A stretch of 64,000 bases of DNA, from assembly GCA_000755425.1 (NCBI GenBank), contig BBMT01000005.1:340842-404841 (forward strand), written 5' to 3'. This stretch comes from Vibrio maritimus. Lineage in GTDB: Bacteria; Pseudomonadota; Gammaproteobacteria; Enterobacterales; Vibrionaceae. Position 1 is the stretch's first letter. The number at the start of each line of letters is the position of its first letter. The translations under genes were made by a program, and so were the position numbers. The notes under the pieces are model-generated. The model ran no database searches, was not told where the DNA came from, and was given only the letters and a program-made list of their open reading frames with translations. This document shows positions 39,369-49,850 of the stretch, one piece after another.

Positions 39369-40252
39369 TTAACCCTCCTTGAAACTTTGTTTCAGTAATT
39401 CTCTTAAACGGCGGTGACCAAGATCGCTACTCTTACTTGAATGCTGAATTATGCTGACGTTTATCATGGCTGAGATCTTCTCAAACTCTACCGGAATAGG
39501 AACAATGATGCCTTTTTCAATCGCTGATTTTGCTAGGTAGCTAGGAATGTACGTCCAGCCAAACCCTGCGATGCACCATTCGAGTAACATTTGATAGCTG
39601 TCTGAATACCAGATATCTGGGCTTAGTGCATGGTGTAAGCTGCTGATTTTGTTGTTGCGCGAACTGATCGACAGTTGACGATGCAAACTCAACATTTCCA
39701 GGTGCGGGGTGACGGTTTTTGCTAGTGGATGGGACGCTGAGACATAAACATCGAACTGTAATGATCCAATGCTTTCAAAGTCGAGCGAAAAGGGTACGGA
39801 AAGATCTTCATGAATAATGGCGGAAGTGGCTCTTCCATTTTGTACCATCTCAATGGCATCGCAGCTTGATGCGAAAAGCAACTCCAACTCAATCTTGGAA
39901 ACTCTTCCGACAAAGTTTGAATAATTGGCGTTACCCAATCAAAAGGAATACCCTCGTCAATCGTTAGAACGATAGGCTGGATCTCTTTTTGTGTTAAACT
40001 ATCGACACGTTCGGCAAGTCGCCCGTGTTGAACCATAGCGGCTCTTGCGTAAGGCAGAAGCTTCTCTCCCGCTTCTGTCAGAACCGGATAGCGACCCCTT
40101 CGATCAAATAGCTCTACCCCGCAGTCAATTTCTAGGTTCATAATATTCTGGCTTACAGCAGACTGCACTTTACCTAATCTACGCGCTGCGCCAGAGAATG
40201 ACCCAGTTTCTACCGTCGTGATGAAAGCTTCAATTTGTTCTACGCTCAACAT
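39369..40252 (-). CDS. LysR family transcriptional regulator (one frameshift)
   Basis: LysR-type regulator, 294 aa after one restored base near 39904. The N-terminal winged HTH reads MLSVEQIEAFITTVETGSFS then AARRLGKVQSAVSQNIMNLE. The C-terminal effector domain is continuous after repair (LSEEVSKIELELLFASS). Divergent from the PACE transporter gene with a 97-bp shared gap, the common arrangement for a regulator and its target. It is followed immediately by the YeeZ-like gene. Confidence 0.85.
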
Positions 40253-40349
40253 ATCAGTTATCCTGATGTTATCTAACTACCTATGCGTTTAAGCATAATT
40301 GATAATACGCCTATTGCTAGTCCTAATTGCAAAGCTAGGGTGTAATTAT

Positions 40350-40796
40350 ATGAATGTAAAAGAAAGGATTTTTCACGCGGTGCTATTCGAAGCGATAGCG
40401 TTGACTATCATTATTTCTGCTGCTTCTGCGGTGGCAGGTATTAAATCGACTTCTATGATAGCAGTGGGTATTGGTATGAGCCTGTTCACTGTCATTTGGA
40501 ATTACGTCTACAACGTGCTTTTTGACAAATTGGTACCGGGAAGGCGAACAGAAAGAACGTTTGCAGTAAGAGTAGGGCACGCGCTGGGTTTTGAAGGTGG
40601 ACTGATCTTTTTTACGATTCCCGTTATTGCATGGGCGTTAGGAGTGACGCTTTGGACTGCACTCGTGATTGAGGCTGGATTCTTGGTGTTCTTTTTCTTC
40701 TATACCGCTGCATTTAACTGGGGGTACGATAAATGGGCTCCTTATCAGCGTCTAGTGTCGCGGTGGAACGCGGTTGTAAAAAGTCCAGCACACTAG
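40350..40796 (+). CDS. PACE family efflux transporter
   Basis: Proteobacterial antimicrobial compound efflux (AceI-like) protein, 148 aa from ATG 40350, with AGGGTG upstream. Four helices in two repeats, each opening with the family signature: ERIFHAVLFEAIAL (conserved acidic residue in helix 1) and RVGHALGFEGGLIF, then FNWGYDKWAPYQR. Members export biocides or short diamines. It is probably controlled by the divergent LysR gene. Frame intact. Confidence 0.88.
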   Translation: MNVKERIFHAVLFEAIALTIIISAASAVAGIKSTSMIAVGIGMSLFTVIWNYVYNVLFDKLVPGRRTERTFAVRVGHALGFEGGLIFFTIPVIAWALGVTLWTALVIEAGFLVFFFFYTAAFNWGYDKWAPYQRLVSRWNAVVKSPAH

Positions 40797-40808
40797 TGTG
40801 CTGGACTT
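40781..40808. terminator. 28-bp perfect palindrome ending the PACE gene
   Basis: The left half starts AAGTCCAGCACACT and the right half is its exact complement, preceded by an A run. It covers the last codons (SPAH, stop) and separates the gene from a convergent one. Confidence 0.8.
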
Positions 40809-40816
40809 AATGTTGA

Positions 40817-41242
40817 TTAGTGCGCGTGACGGATGGCGTTGTCGATGATATTTGAGGCGTCTTGAGTATCAACTCTGTCTTCAATATTGTCGATACGGAT
40901 CGCGAAACCACTTTCGCTGACAAGTGATGGAGCATATGTCGTTGGAATAAGGCAACGGAGTAACCTAGTTACACCACGTGCACATTGGTAATCGACATAA
41001 TCGGATAGCTTGATGACTTGACCATCACTGAGCAGCAGTTCGATCTTATTTGGGCCTTCAGTATGCTCTGCAACTAAATCGAGTGAGATGTTGATAGTGT
41101 CAGCACTTGGCGCTTTGTGGATAGAAATGCTTTTCACTAGCTCAAGGTTGCAACGTGCCTCTGCTACATGCCCATAGTGAAAGTTATGCAACACCCAGTA
41201 GCCTGCAGTCAGTGTTTCACGGTTGTATTGATTGTTGCCCAT
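40817..41242 (-). CDS. Hypothetical protein
   Basis: 141 aa, soluble, acidic, not recognised (MGNNQYNRETLTAGYWVLHN then INISLDLVAEHTEGPNKIEL and NIIDNAIRHAH). The start has a good ribosome site (GAGGAAGAGAAT before ATG). It is predicted cytoplasmic: no signal peptide or helix. It stands alone, and 41243-41469 holds no gene, only a GC-rich stretch (41430-41458) with weak self-complementarity. Confidence 0.7.
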   Translation of the reverse strand: MGNNQYNRETLTAGYWVLHNFHYGHVAEARCNLELVKSISIHKAPSADTINISLDLVAEHTEGPNKIELLLSDGQVIKLSDYVDYQCARGVTRLLRCLIPTTYAPSLVSESGFAIRIDNIEDRVDTQDASNIIDNAIRHAH

Positions 41243-41469
41243 ATTCTCTTCCTCGAACGTCTTATCTGGTGTTTATGTTACCTTCGCCGGTGAAACCTGA
41301 AAGTAACAAACTAGAAGATACTTATTTCAAACAAAGTGTTATGGGTTAAATACTGAAGAGTAGTGGAAGGGTTTTCTTTGATAAAATGTCGGTAGGTGTA
41401 TCGTTGCCGCCAGTGTGAACACCGTCAAACTAAAGCGGCAGCAAGGCGCCGCCGCCAGCGTTAGAGTGA

Positions 41470-41703
41470 CTATGAGCTCAGCACTCGCAATATCTTGTCC
41501 GCATGTTCTGCGATCTCTATACCCTCATCTGTTAAGTATCCGCCGTCTGGCAGGGTACAAAGTCCTTTGTCATACAGTCGTTGGACTGCTTTTTGCATAT
41601 CTTCACTAGCATCGTGGTGCACTTTTATACCGGTTGCCGCACTGCTGATATCAAATTGCAGTAGTAGGTTCATCTCTGCGAGATGCTCAGGCGTGAATTT
41701 CAT
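41470..41703 (-). CDS. TIGR02647-like small protein
   Basis: 77 aa from ATG 41703 (MKFTPEHLAEMNLLLQFDIS), with AGAGG upstream; the longer frame lacks a ribosome site. It contains YDKGLCTLPDGGYLTDEGIE, a winged-helix-like ending. It resembles the conserved hypothetical family TIGR02647, of unknown function. Confidence 0.72.
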   Translation of the reverse strand: MKFTPEHLAEMNLLLQFDISSAATGIKVHHDASEDMQKAVQRLYDKGLCTLPDGGYLTDEGIEIAEHADKILRVLSS

Positions 41704-41763
41704 AGATTTGCCTCTTGGTTGCGTTTCTTCCATCAACATAGTGGGGAAATAGCACATTGACAA

Positions 41764-41963
41764 TCGTCGAGTGAGGAAAGTGTTAGCTTGCGCCGCCTTC
41801 TAGTAAGAATTGGTAAAACTTTCGTACTAAGTGAATGAATTATAACCGATTAGAATGTGTTGAGATGTATTTAGTGTTGAATTTGAATATAGTGAGTTGT
41901 TTTTGCTTGCTGCATGTTTGGGAGCAGGCTTACGGGATGCGTTGTCCCAGATTAGGAGAGTAG
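41764..41963. other. Gap upstream of the lipoprotein gene
   Basis: 200 bp, AT-rich, no gene. AGGAGAG just before ATG 41964 is the ribosome binding site. No clear operator seen. Confidence 0.4.
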
Positions 41964-43145
41964 ATGTCTACGCGCAAATTAATTGTGGTATTGCTGTGTG
42001 TTTTGGGCGTGGCCTCTTGTGCGAGTACGCCGCCAGTAAACGATGCTAGGGCAAATTTAAGTCCCAAAGAGCTGGAGTTGACGCGCAATAAGGAATTTGA
42101 ACAGCTGACGGTAACTTATACATACTGGTCGAAAGCGTTAGAAGGTGCAGAATCGCTTCGCATCTATGCCCCAGAGAACTATCGAGAAATGATGTCGTCT
42201 TGGAAAAGCGCTCATGATCTTTTTATTGAGATTCGCAAAGATCCCAATCAAATTGATAGTAAACACTCAGTATTCTCTAGTGAAACTTACGCCGTTGGAT
42301 TTCGAGATCGCATCAATACTGTCGAGTACAACTACCGCGCAATTCAAGGTCTGAAGAAGCAGGCGGATGAGCTTTTAGCACCTGCGATGACAGAAATGGC
42401 TTATCTACAGAAAATAGAAGCAGGTCGTTACTTTAAACATGCGATGAATACGTTGAGCCGCGATTATCAGCGCCTGTTTGAGCATTTAGTGGTATCGGAA
42501 GTCGATCTCGCGACCAGCTATCAAGAGCGTTTTCTTAATCATGCCAAAGCGCTTGAAATACGCGTGATTGACGCAAAGTACGTTAAGCCACTAGAGCAGA
42601 AGCTTGCGACATTAGCGAGCGCTCGTTACAACGTCTTGGCGCCAGTGAGTTTTGGTTATGTGGAACAAGGCATTCGCGAGCTGTCTGAGTTTGTCACACA
42701 ATCACCACGCGCGTTTGTCGAGATTGATGAACAAGTGGAGCGAATCGACTTTCAATTTCGACGCTTAGAGTCTGTTGTGCAAGAGGTAACGAAGCTTATC
42801 AACGTAGAGAAGTCTCAGTTTGAACCATTTGTACTTGAGGCGGAATCACGAATGCACCACATTTCCTCAGCAGCGAAAGGTAACGACTATCGAGATCAGT
42901 CGTTGTCAGCACAGTCGAATCGCATCGCTCATGATGTGGAACGATTGAAAGCCGCTGATAATACTCGAGCGCTTAAGAAGGAAAATGCATTACTGAAACA
43001 GCAAATTGCATTACTCCAGCAGCAACGCCATGACAGCGGTGTTTCAGAGGAGGCGCAGGTAGCTCAAGACGTTGCCGCGCAAAATCGAGCCGAAATAGAG
43101 GCGTTGAAAAAGCTAGTTGGCGCCCTTCAAAAGCAAGCTGAATAA
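41964..43145 (+). CDS. Hypothetical coiled-coil lipoprotein
   Basis: 393 aa with a type II signal peptide (MSTRKLIVVLLCVLGVASC, lipobox GVASC), so it should be anchored in the envelope. The mature part is almost wholly helical. The C-terminal third is a coiled coil (LKKENALLKQQIALLQQQRH and RAEIEALKKLVGALQKQ). No known domain recognised. Single-gene unit with strong ribosome site and terminator. Frame intact. Confidence 0.8.
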   Translation: MSTRKLIVVLLCVLGVASCASTPPVNDARANLSPKELELTRNKEFEQLTVTYTYWSKALEGAESLRIYAPENYREMMSSWKSAHDLFIEIRKDPNQIDSKHSVFSSETYAVGFRDRINTVEYNYRAIQGLKKQADELLAPAMTEMAYLQKIEAGRYFKHAMNTLSRDYQRLFEHLVVSEVDLATSYQERFLNHAKALEIRVIDAKYVKPLEQKLATLASARYNVLAPVSFGYVEQGIRELSEFVTQSPRAFVEIDEQVERIDFQFRRLESVVQEVTKLINVEKSQFEPFVLEAESRMHHISSAAKGNDYRDQSLSAQSNRIAHDVERLKAADNTRALKKENALLKQQIALLQQQRHDSGVSEEAQVAQDVAAQNRAEIEALKKLVGALQKQAE

Positions 43146-43151
43146 ACGATC

Positions 43152-43178
43152 AAAAACGCCGCGGTTGCGGCGTTTTTT
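43152..43178 (+). terminator. Terminator of the lipoprotein gene
   Basis: AAAAACGCCGC-GGTT-GCGGCGTTTTTT. Confidence 0.9.
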
Positions 43179-43278
43179 GTTTCTATCCTTCAATTTTACC
43201 TTCATGTGACCTCCTCGTTAACGTAATGATTGAACGACGTTTTTTCCTACGCGTTCATTTATACCAACCACCATATTT

Positions 43279-43318
43279 GGTAAATAATATTTTACCGCTA
43301 AATAAATCTTGATTTATT
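43279..43318. promoter_or_regulatory. Two adjacent dyads upstream of focA
   Basis: GGTAAA-TAATAT-TTTACC at 43279-43296 and the perfect AATAAATC-TT-GATTTATT at 43301-43318, 60-100 bp before the focA start. Likely operators or part of the promoter; the binding protein is unknown. Confidence 0.4.
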
Positions 43319-43377
43319 GATGGATTGGAGTGATTATCCGCGCCCGTTTTAATTGTCACAAAATATGTAAGAGAAAA

Positions 43378-44219
43378 ATGGAAATCAATCAATTTGATGC
43401 GCTGTTGCCACCACAAATGGCAGAGCGTGCAGCAGAAGCTGGCGTAGGTAAAGCGACAAAAGATCCGATGAAATCTTTCCTGTTAGCGATCACGGCAGGT
43501 TTGCACATTGGTATTGCGTTTATTTTTTACACCACCATCACAACAGGAGCCGGCGATCTACCTTGGGGACTGACTCGTTTTCTTGGTGGCCTGGCGTTTA
43601 GTTTGGGTTTGGTTCTGGTCATTATTACCGGTGGTGAACTGTTTACAAGCTCAGTGTTGACCCTTGTGGCGAGAGCGAGTGGCAAAATTACCTGGCGTGC
43701 GCTGTTCAAAAACTGGATGGTGGTTTACGTTGGCAACATGCTAGGTGCATTGTTCCTAGTTGGTATTATGCTGACAGCGAAGCAATACATGTTTGATGGA
43801 GCCAGGTTGGCCTTAACACCATGCACATTGCTCAACACAAACTGCATCACGACTTTTGGCAAGCGGTAGCGCTTGGCATCATGTGTAACGTATTAGTCTG
43901 TGTTGCTGTATGGATGACATTCAGCGGTCGTACATTGACTGATAAGATCATCGTGATGGTACTGCCAGTGGCGATGTTTGTCTCTGCAGGTTTTGAGCAC
44001 TGTATTGCAAACATGTTCCAAGTACCGATGGCGATTGGCATCAAAAATCTCGCGTCCCCTGAGTTTTGGCAAGCGATAGGCGCAACACCGGCAGGGTTTG
44101 CTGATTTGAACCTGATGACGTTTGTTGTGAATAACCTAATCCCAGTGACGTTAGGTAACATCATCGGCGGTGGCGTGTTTGTTGGCATGTTGTATTGGTT
44201 GATCTACCTGCGCGACTAA
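43378..44219 (+). CDS. focA: Formate/nitrite transporter family protein (FocA-like; one frameshift)
   Basis: FNT-family pentameric channel, 280 aa, six helices. Start ATG 43378 (MEINQFDALLPPQMAERAAE), matching FocA N-termini. ITGGELFTSSV and the Omega-loop region LLGIMxx are present; the NxxPxxxGN type motif appears as NNLIPVTLGNIIGGG. The frame breaks near 43811, where one missing G restored gives ARLGLNTMHIAQHKLHHDFW. No pfl gene is adjacent. Formate is the likeliest substrate, nitrite the alternative. Confidence 0.85.
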
Positions 44220-44275
44220 ATCCAACGGGTTTAGATCTACCATGATCCAATGAACTGTTTAGTTGGATAAGGAAT

Positions 44276-44300
44276 AAAAAGGGCGGAGACGCCCTTTTTT
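44276..44300. terminator. Terminator after focA
   Basis: AAAAAGGGCG-GAGA-CGCCCTTTTTT, between focA and a convergent small gene. Confidence 0.88.
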
Positions 44301-44484
44301 AATGTCTGTGAGTTAGTAACAATCCATCCTGTGCATGCCAACCACTTGAGTATTCGAAAGGTGCAGAGTGGCTATAGCCATGATCATCGGCACCATTGAG
44401 TGCGTCGGGCGTGTCGATAAGCCAATTACGAGCGACATCATCTTGATCTGCCCTTGTATATAATTCATCCAACATCTTCTTCAT
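44299..44484 (-). CDS. Small hypothetical protein
   Basis: 61 aa or 58 aa. ATG 44475 (MLDELYTRADQDDVARNWLI) has AAGGA at 8 nt and is preferred over ATG 44484. Ends SSGWHAQDGLLLTHRH at the edge of the focA terminator. Soluble, acidic, no family recognised. Coding status rests on a good ribosome site and unbiased composition only. Confidence 0.45.
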   Translation of the reverse strand: MKKMLDELYTRADQDDVARNWLIDTPDALNGADDHGYSHSAPFEYSSGWHAQDGLLLTHRH

Positions 44485-44716
44485 CCTTGTGTTGCTTAGC
44501 TTTTAGAACCACAGCACTATGGGGCAACAACGCTATTTGCCCATTGAGTTGCTGATAAATTAACCATAATTGATGACAGGAACATGACGCTGGGGATCTT
44601 TTGACCGTTTACGGGCATGTATATTGAGAAATAGCGTAACTTCAGAGACTTGGTTATCCACATATCCTGTGGATAACCTGGTTTAAACTTAGTGAGTAAC
44701 CACGAAAAGGGCTGAA

Positions 44717-45511
44717 TTAGCCATTCGTTTGGGGACGAATTTTTGGCTTCCCGGAGGCGTCGAATCCCCGATAGACCACAAGGTTTAAGCAGACAACGAT
44801 AGAAATGCTCATCATGACCCAAATAGCCATCATGATGACCAGCTGATACTTCACTGCTACGACCGGACTCGCGCCGCCTAAAATTTGACCAGTCATCATC
44901 CTGGCAGTGAGACCAGTCCAGTGGTGGCCATGGTTGCCAGAATGGGCGCTAGAGATTTCTGAAGTGAAACGCGGACAAAAGGCAAAGTGGCTATAGAAAT
45001 CGGCGCTCCAAGTGCGATGGAGGCTTGGTACTCGCTCCAACGGCTTTCTAATGCACTGTAGAAGTTCTGAAGTGCAACGATGTTCCCTCCCAAGCTATTA
45101 CCGAGCAGCATACCGGATAAGGGAATCGCGTACTGTGCGCTATAAAATGGGTCAGGCTGTACGGTGACAAGGCAAAGTAGTGCCAGAACAGGGAACAGCC
45201 CAATACACAGTGCAAATATCAAAAAACCAACAATCGGGCGCTTCGGTAATTTCGACTTTGCCGCTATCGCGTTCGCACCGACGATAATCATCACCATCAA
45301 CCACACCAGATTGACAGCAAAGCTATCTAAGTAAAACAAATATTCGAGATACAGCCCCACCAAAGCCAACTGAATAGCCATTCGAATAAGGCCAACCGTA
45401 GCATCTTTTCCTATCTTCTAATTTGTAGTGGTAATTGATGGCGTACGGGATGAGCAAAGTGGTTGCGAAAAGCGCAATCTGCCACCAGCTGATATCAATA
45501 ACTTGCTGCAT
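44717..45511 (-). CDS. fetB: Iron-export ABC transporter permease FetB-like (UPF0014; two frameshifts)
   Basis: Membrane permease of the FetAB/YbbM family, about 264 aa with seven hydrophobic segments. Signature parts are RMAIQLALVGLYLEYLF, GLFPVLALLCL, IPLSGMLLGNSLGGNIVALQ and GQILGGASPVVAVKYQLV. An extra base near 45415 and a missing base near 44901 split it and cancel in length. The partner ATPase FetA is not next to it on either side in this window, which is unusual. In other bacteria the pair exports iron and protects from peroxide. Confidence 0.8.
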
Positions 45512-45940
45512 TTCATGCTCTGTTTCTGGGGAAAATTAATCTCAAAAGTTTACCCAAATTGGGTCCATCTATCACGTGGTTTAAATGTACGCACATTAAC
45601 AAAAAAGTAACAAACATCGCGCCTTAGATGAGGAAATCCGCCTAAAAAAGTTGGTGGAGTTATTGGTGAGAATGTGTAAATGTTGTAGATATGTATCTAT
45701 ATTTACAGATGAATAACAGTATTAATCTGTCATATCTATTCATAACTTTACACATAGATTTTTAATTAAATACAACTCGGGATGAACTCAAAAAACTGTT
45801 GAATAACAAGGGATGAGAGGACGGAATTGATTGAACCTTACTCCTAGTATGGTTTAGCATTTTCCCATAGATGTTTTAAATAATTGAGTGTCCTTCGTGG
45901 AATGCTCGTGGACTGGACAACATACAATATAGGCAAATGT
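45512..45940. other. 429-bp gap upstream of torE with dyads
   Basis: No gene seen. It contains TGTAAAT (45675-45681) and ATTTACA (45701-45707) as an inverted pair around AGATATGTATCT (45687-45698). At about 45727-45746 CTGTCATATC-TATTCATAAC loosely resembles two TorR decamers (CTGTTCATAT). Control of the tor operon from here is likely but the boxes are imperfect. Confidence 0.4.
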
Positions 45941-46117
45941 ATGAGTGATGTTAACAAAGTAGAAAGTGCGGAAAAGCACGGGATGGAGTGGAAGTCGTTT
46001 TTCTTCATCTGTGCCGTATTCTTCCCTCTGTTGAGTGTGGCTATCGTTGGTGGCTACGGATTTATCGTTTGGATGCTCCAAATGTTCGTTTTCGGCCCTC
46101 CAGGCGTGCATGGCTAA
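45941..46117 (+). CDS. torE: TorE / NapE family small membrane protein
   Basis: 58-aa single-helix inner-membrane protein (MSDVNKVESAEKHGMEWKSF; helix FFICAVFFPLLSVAIVGGYG; tail FGPPGVHG). This pattern is typical of the NapE/TorE family found at the head of Vibrio and Shewanella tor operons. ATG 45941 is chosen over a longer frame because of family length and the upstream AGG. Its exact role in TMAO respiration is not defined. torC begins 42 bp downstream. Confidence 0.8.
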   Translation: MSDVNKVESAEKHGMEWKSFFFICAVFFPLLSVAIVGGYGFIVWMLQMFVFGPPGVHG

Positions 46118-46159
46118 TTAGTAGCCAAACCCGTTCAACAAGTTTCAAGAGAGTTAGTC

Positions 46160-47339
46160 ATGAAATCCTTTTTAATTAAACTTTGGCGCACCATTAGCGC
46201 CCTGCAGTTCACATCAGCTTGGTGTGCTAACCGCGGGTGGTTTCGTTGCTGGTGTGGTTTTCTGGGGTGGTTTTAACACCGCGCTTGAAGCAACTAACAC
46301 AGAAGAGTTCTGTATCAGCTGTCACACCATGCGTGACAATGTATACGTCGAGCTACAAGAAACCGTTCACTGGAAAAACCACTCAGGTGTTCGTGCCACT
46401 TGTCCTGATTGCCACGTTCCACACAACTGGACAGATAAAATTGCTCGTAAGATGCAGGCTTCAAAAGAAGTATTTGCACAGGTTTTTGGCGATTTAGATA
46501 CCCCAGAAAAATTCGAAGCGCGTCGTCTAGAGCTAGCGCGCCATGAATGGGATCGTTTCTCTGCCAATAAATCTCTAGAGTGTAAAAACTGTCACAACTA
46601 CGAGTCTATGGACTTCGAGCAAATGTCACCTACGGCGCGCATTCAAATGAAGTCTGCGGCTGAGCGTGATCAAAGCTGTGTAGACTGCCACAAAGGTATC
46701 GCTCACAACCTGCCTAAAGATATGGCAGCGGCAAGTGGTATTGTTGGTGACCTAGAGCAAGTAGCAAGCAGCACGTCTTACTCTAAAGGTGAGAGCGTAG
46801 TGTCTATTCGTCACCTACCACTTTACACCGACGAAACAGGTTCAACGGAAGCGGGTCTACTTAGCCCTGCAAGTAAAGTTGAAATTTTGGATGTTAAAGG
46901 TGACATGATCAAAGTTGAAATCGATGGCTGGCGTAAAGCGAAAGGCTTTGGCCGCGTGATTCAAGAAGACTTTGGTAAGAACATCTCAACAGCTATTCTT
47001 TCTCGTGAAGTATCACAAGGCGCTGACGTGCATGTGGGCGAGAAGAAAGAAGACGAGCTAACGGGTCTTCCTTGGGAAGAAGTTGCCGTTGACCTATGGA
47101 TGAAACAAGAGTCTATGGTGACTGACTTCACTCCAATTTGGAACGCAGCTGGTGAAGCGTATCAAACCAACTGTTCTACGTGTCATACACAACCTGACGT
47201 TGCGCACTTCAGTGCAAACGGCTGGGTAGGCATGCTAGACGGTATGATCGCGTTTGTGAACTTCGATACAGATACAGAAGCACTGGTTCTGAAGTATCTA
47301 CAGAAGCACTCTTCAGATTACTCTGAAGGCCACCACTAA
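46160..47339 (+). CDS. torC: Pentaheme c-type cytochrome TorC (two frameshifts)
   Basis: NapC/NirT-family membrane-anchored cytochrome that passes electrons from quinol to TorA. Five CxxCH haem sites are seen: CISCH, CPDCH, CKNCH, CVDCH and the C-terminal CSTCH. The N-terminal anchor is scrambled by two single-base losses near 46199 and 46222. Restored, it reads [20 protein letters not shown], and the protein is 393 aa from ATG 46160. torA follows after 23 bp. Confidence 0.92.
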
Positions 47340-47362
47340 TAAACGTCAATTGGAGTTAAAAA

Positions 47363-49824
47363 ATGGCAATTACAAGAAGAAGCTTCCTTAAAGGCGTGGC
47401 GGGCTCGAGTGCAGCAACACTGATTGGTCCGAGCCTACTGGCGTCAGCGACTGCAAGTGCTGCAGAAACAGACGGCACTTGGAAAGTATCTGGTTCACAC
47501 TGGGGCGCGTTTCGCGCCCGAGTGTGGGGCGGTAAAGTTCAAGAGATCAAACCGCTAGAAGTGGACAAATACCCAACAGACATGTTGAACGGTATTAAAG
47601 GTATCATCTACAGCCCATCGCGCGTTCGTTACCCAATGGTTCGCCTTGATTGGCTGAAGAAGCACAAGTACGCTCCTGAAACGCGCGGTAACAACCGTTT
47701 CGTGCGTGTGACTTGGGATGAAGCACTAGATTTGTTCTATCGTGAACTTGAGCGTGTGCAAAAAGACTACGGCCCATACGCTCTGCATACGGGTCAAACA
47801 GGCTGGCGTCAAACTGGCCAAATGCACAGCTGTACTAACCACATGATGCGTGCGATGGGTCTCCACGGTTACTCAGTTAAGAAAGTGGGTGACTACTCAA
47901 CAGGTGCGGGTCAAACCATCCTGCCATACGTGTTGGGCTCGACAGAAGTTTACGCTCAAGGTACATCTTGGAACTTATCCTAGAGAACAGTGACAACATC
48001 ATTCTTTGGGCAAACGACCCAGTGAAAAACCTTCAAGTTGGTTGGACATGTGAAACGCATGAGTCGTTTGCATACCTAGAGCAGCTTAAAGAGAAAGTCG
48101 CTAAGAAAGAAATCAACGTTATCTCAGTTGACCCTGTTAAAAACAAAACACAGCGTTACCTAGAAAACGACCACATGTATGTGAACCCACAAACTGACGT
48201 AGCCTTTATGCTAGGTTTGGCTCACGTGCTATACAACGAAGATCTATACGATAAGAAGTTTATCGAAACGTATTGCCTAGGTTTCGATGATTTCATTAAG
48301 TATGTTCAAGGTGAAACGAAAGACCGCGTTGAGAAGACCCCTGAATGGGCTGCAGAGATTTGTGGCGTACCTGCTGACAAGATCCGCGAGTTTGCTCGTA
48401 TGCTGGTTAACGGTCGTACGCAAATCCTGTTCGGTTGGTGTGTTCAGCGTCAAGAGCACGGTGAGCAACCATACTGGATGGGCGCGGTACTGGCGTCAAT
48501 GATTGGTCAGATCGGTCTACCAGGTGGCGGTGTATCTTATGGTCACCACTATTCAGGTATCGGTGTTCCTTCAACAGGGTTTGCCGCTCCAGGCTCGTTC
48601 CCGTTGAACATTGACCAAGGCCAAACACCTAAGTACACCAACCAAGATTACAAAGGCTACAGCCGCGTAATCCCAGTTGCTCGTTGGGTGGACAGCCTTC
48701 TAGAGCCAGGTAAGAAGATCAACTCAAATGGTTCGGTTGTGACGCTGCCTGACATCAAGATGATGGTATTTAGTGGTAACAACCCTTGGCATCACCACCA
48801 AGATCGCAACCGCATGAAGAAAGCGTTCCGTAACCTTCATACTGTTGTGGCAATTGATTTTGCTTGGACTGCAACGTGCCGCCACTCTGATATCGTGCTA
48901 CCAGCGTGTACTCAGTGGGAACGTAACGATATTGACGGTTACGGTGCGTACTCAGGTCGTGGTCTGATTGCGATGCATAAGCTTGTTGACCCGCTATTCC
49001 AGTCTAAGACTGACTTCCAAATCATGACGGAACTTACTCGTCGCTGGGGTCGCTCTGAAGACTACACGCGTGGTATGACTGAAATGGAGTGGGTGAAATC
49101 ACTTTACGACAACTGTAAAGAAGCAAACAAAGGTAAGTTTGAACTTCCAGAGTTTTCTGAGTTCTGGGAAAAAGGTTTCCTAGATTTCGGTACAGGCAAA
49201 CCTTGGGTACGTCACGCTGATTTCCGTGAAGATCCAGAGATCAATGCATTGGGTACACCATCTGGCTTTATCGAGATCACGAGCCGTACTATCGGCAACA
49301 TGAACTACGAACACTGCCAAGAGCACCCAATGTGGTTTGAAAAGTCAGAACGTTCACACGGCGGTCCTGGCTCTGAAAAACACCCTTACTGGCTACAATC
49401 GTGTCACCCAGACAAGCGTCTGCACTCACAGATGTGTGAATCAGAAGAGTTCCGCGCGACTTACACCGTACAAGGTCGCGAGCCGATTTACATCAACCCA
49501 ACAGATGCTAAAGCAAAAGGCATCAAAGATGGTGATGTGGTTCGCGTATTTAACGACCGCGGTCAACTACTGGCGGGTGCGGTTGTGACAGACAGCTTTG
49601 CACCAGGCGTAGTTCGTATAGAAGAGGGCGCATGGTATGGTCCACTTAACGAGAAAATTGGCGCATTGGATACCTACGGAGATCCAAACACTTTGACGCA
49701 AGATATCCCATCTTCGGAGCTTGCGCAGGCAACGTCAGCGAACACTTGTTTGGTCGACTTTGAGAAGTTTGTAGGCAAACTTCCACCAGTGACCTCGTTC
49801 GGTGGCCCAATCGAAGTGGTATAA
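47363..49824 (+). CDS. torA: Trimethylamine-N-oxide reductase TorA (one frameshift)
   Basis: Periplasmic molybdopterin enzyme of the DMSO-reductase family reducing TMAO in anaerobic respiration. Tat signal [17 protein letters not shown] with an AxA-type cleavage region. Molybdenum-ligand serine in [18 protein letters not shown]-terminal cofactor-binding domain [19 protein letters not shown]. The frame breaks near 47971, where one missing G restored gives [19 protein letters not shown]. Full length 820 aa. No torD chaperone gene follows; a terminator and an unrelated gene come next. Confidence 0.94.
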
Positions 49825-49850
49825 CGCAAGTAAGTGCTAACTAGTACACA

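Noticed and set aside
43305..43320. FNR box upstream of focA
   Set aside because: TTGATTTATTGATG lacks the ATCAA half; better described as a separate dyad.
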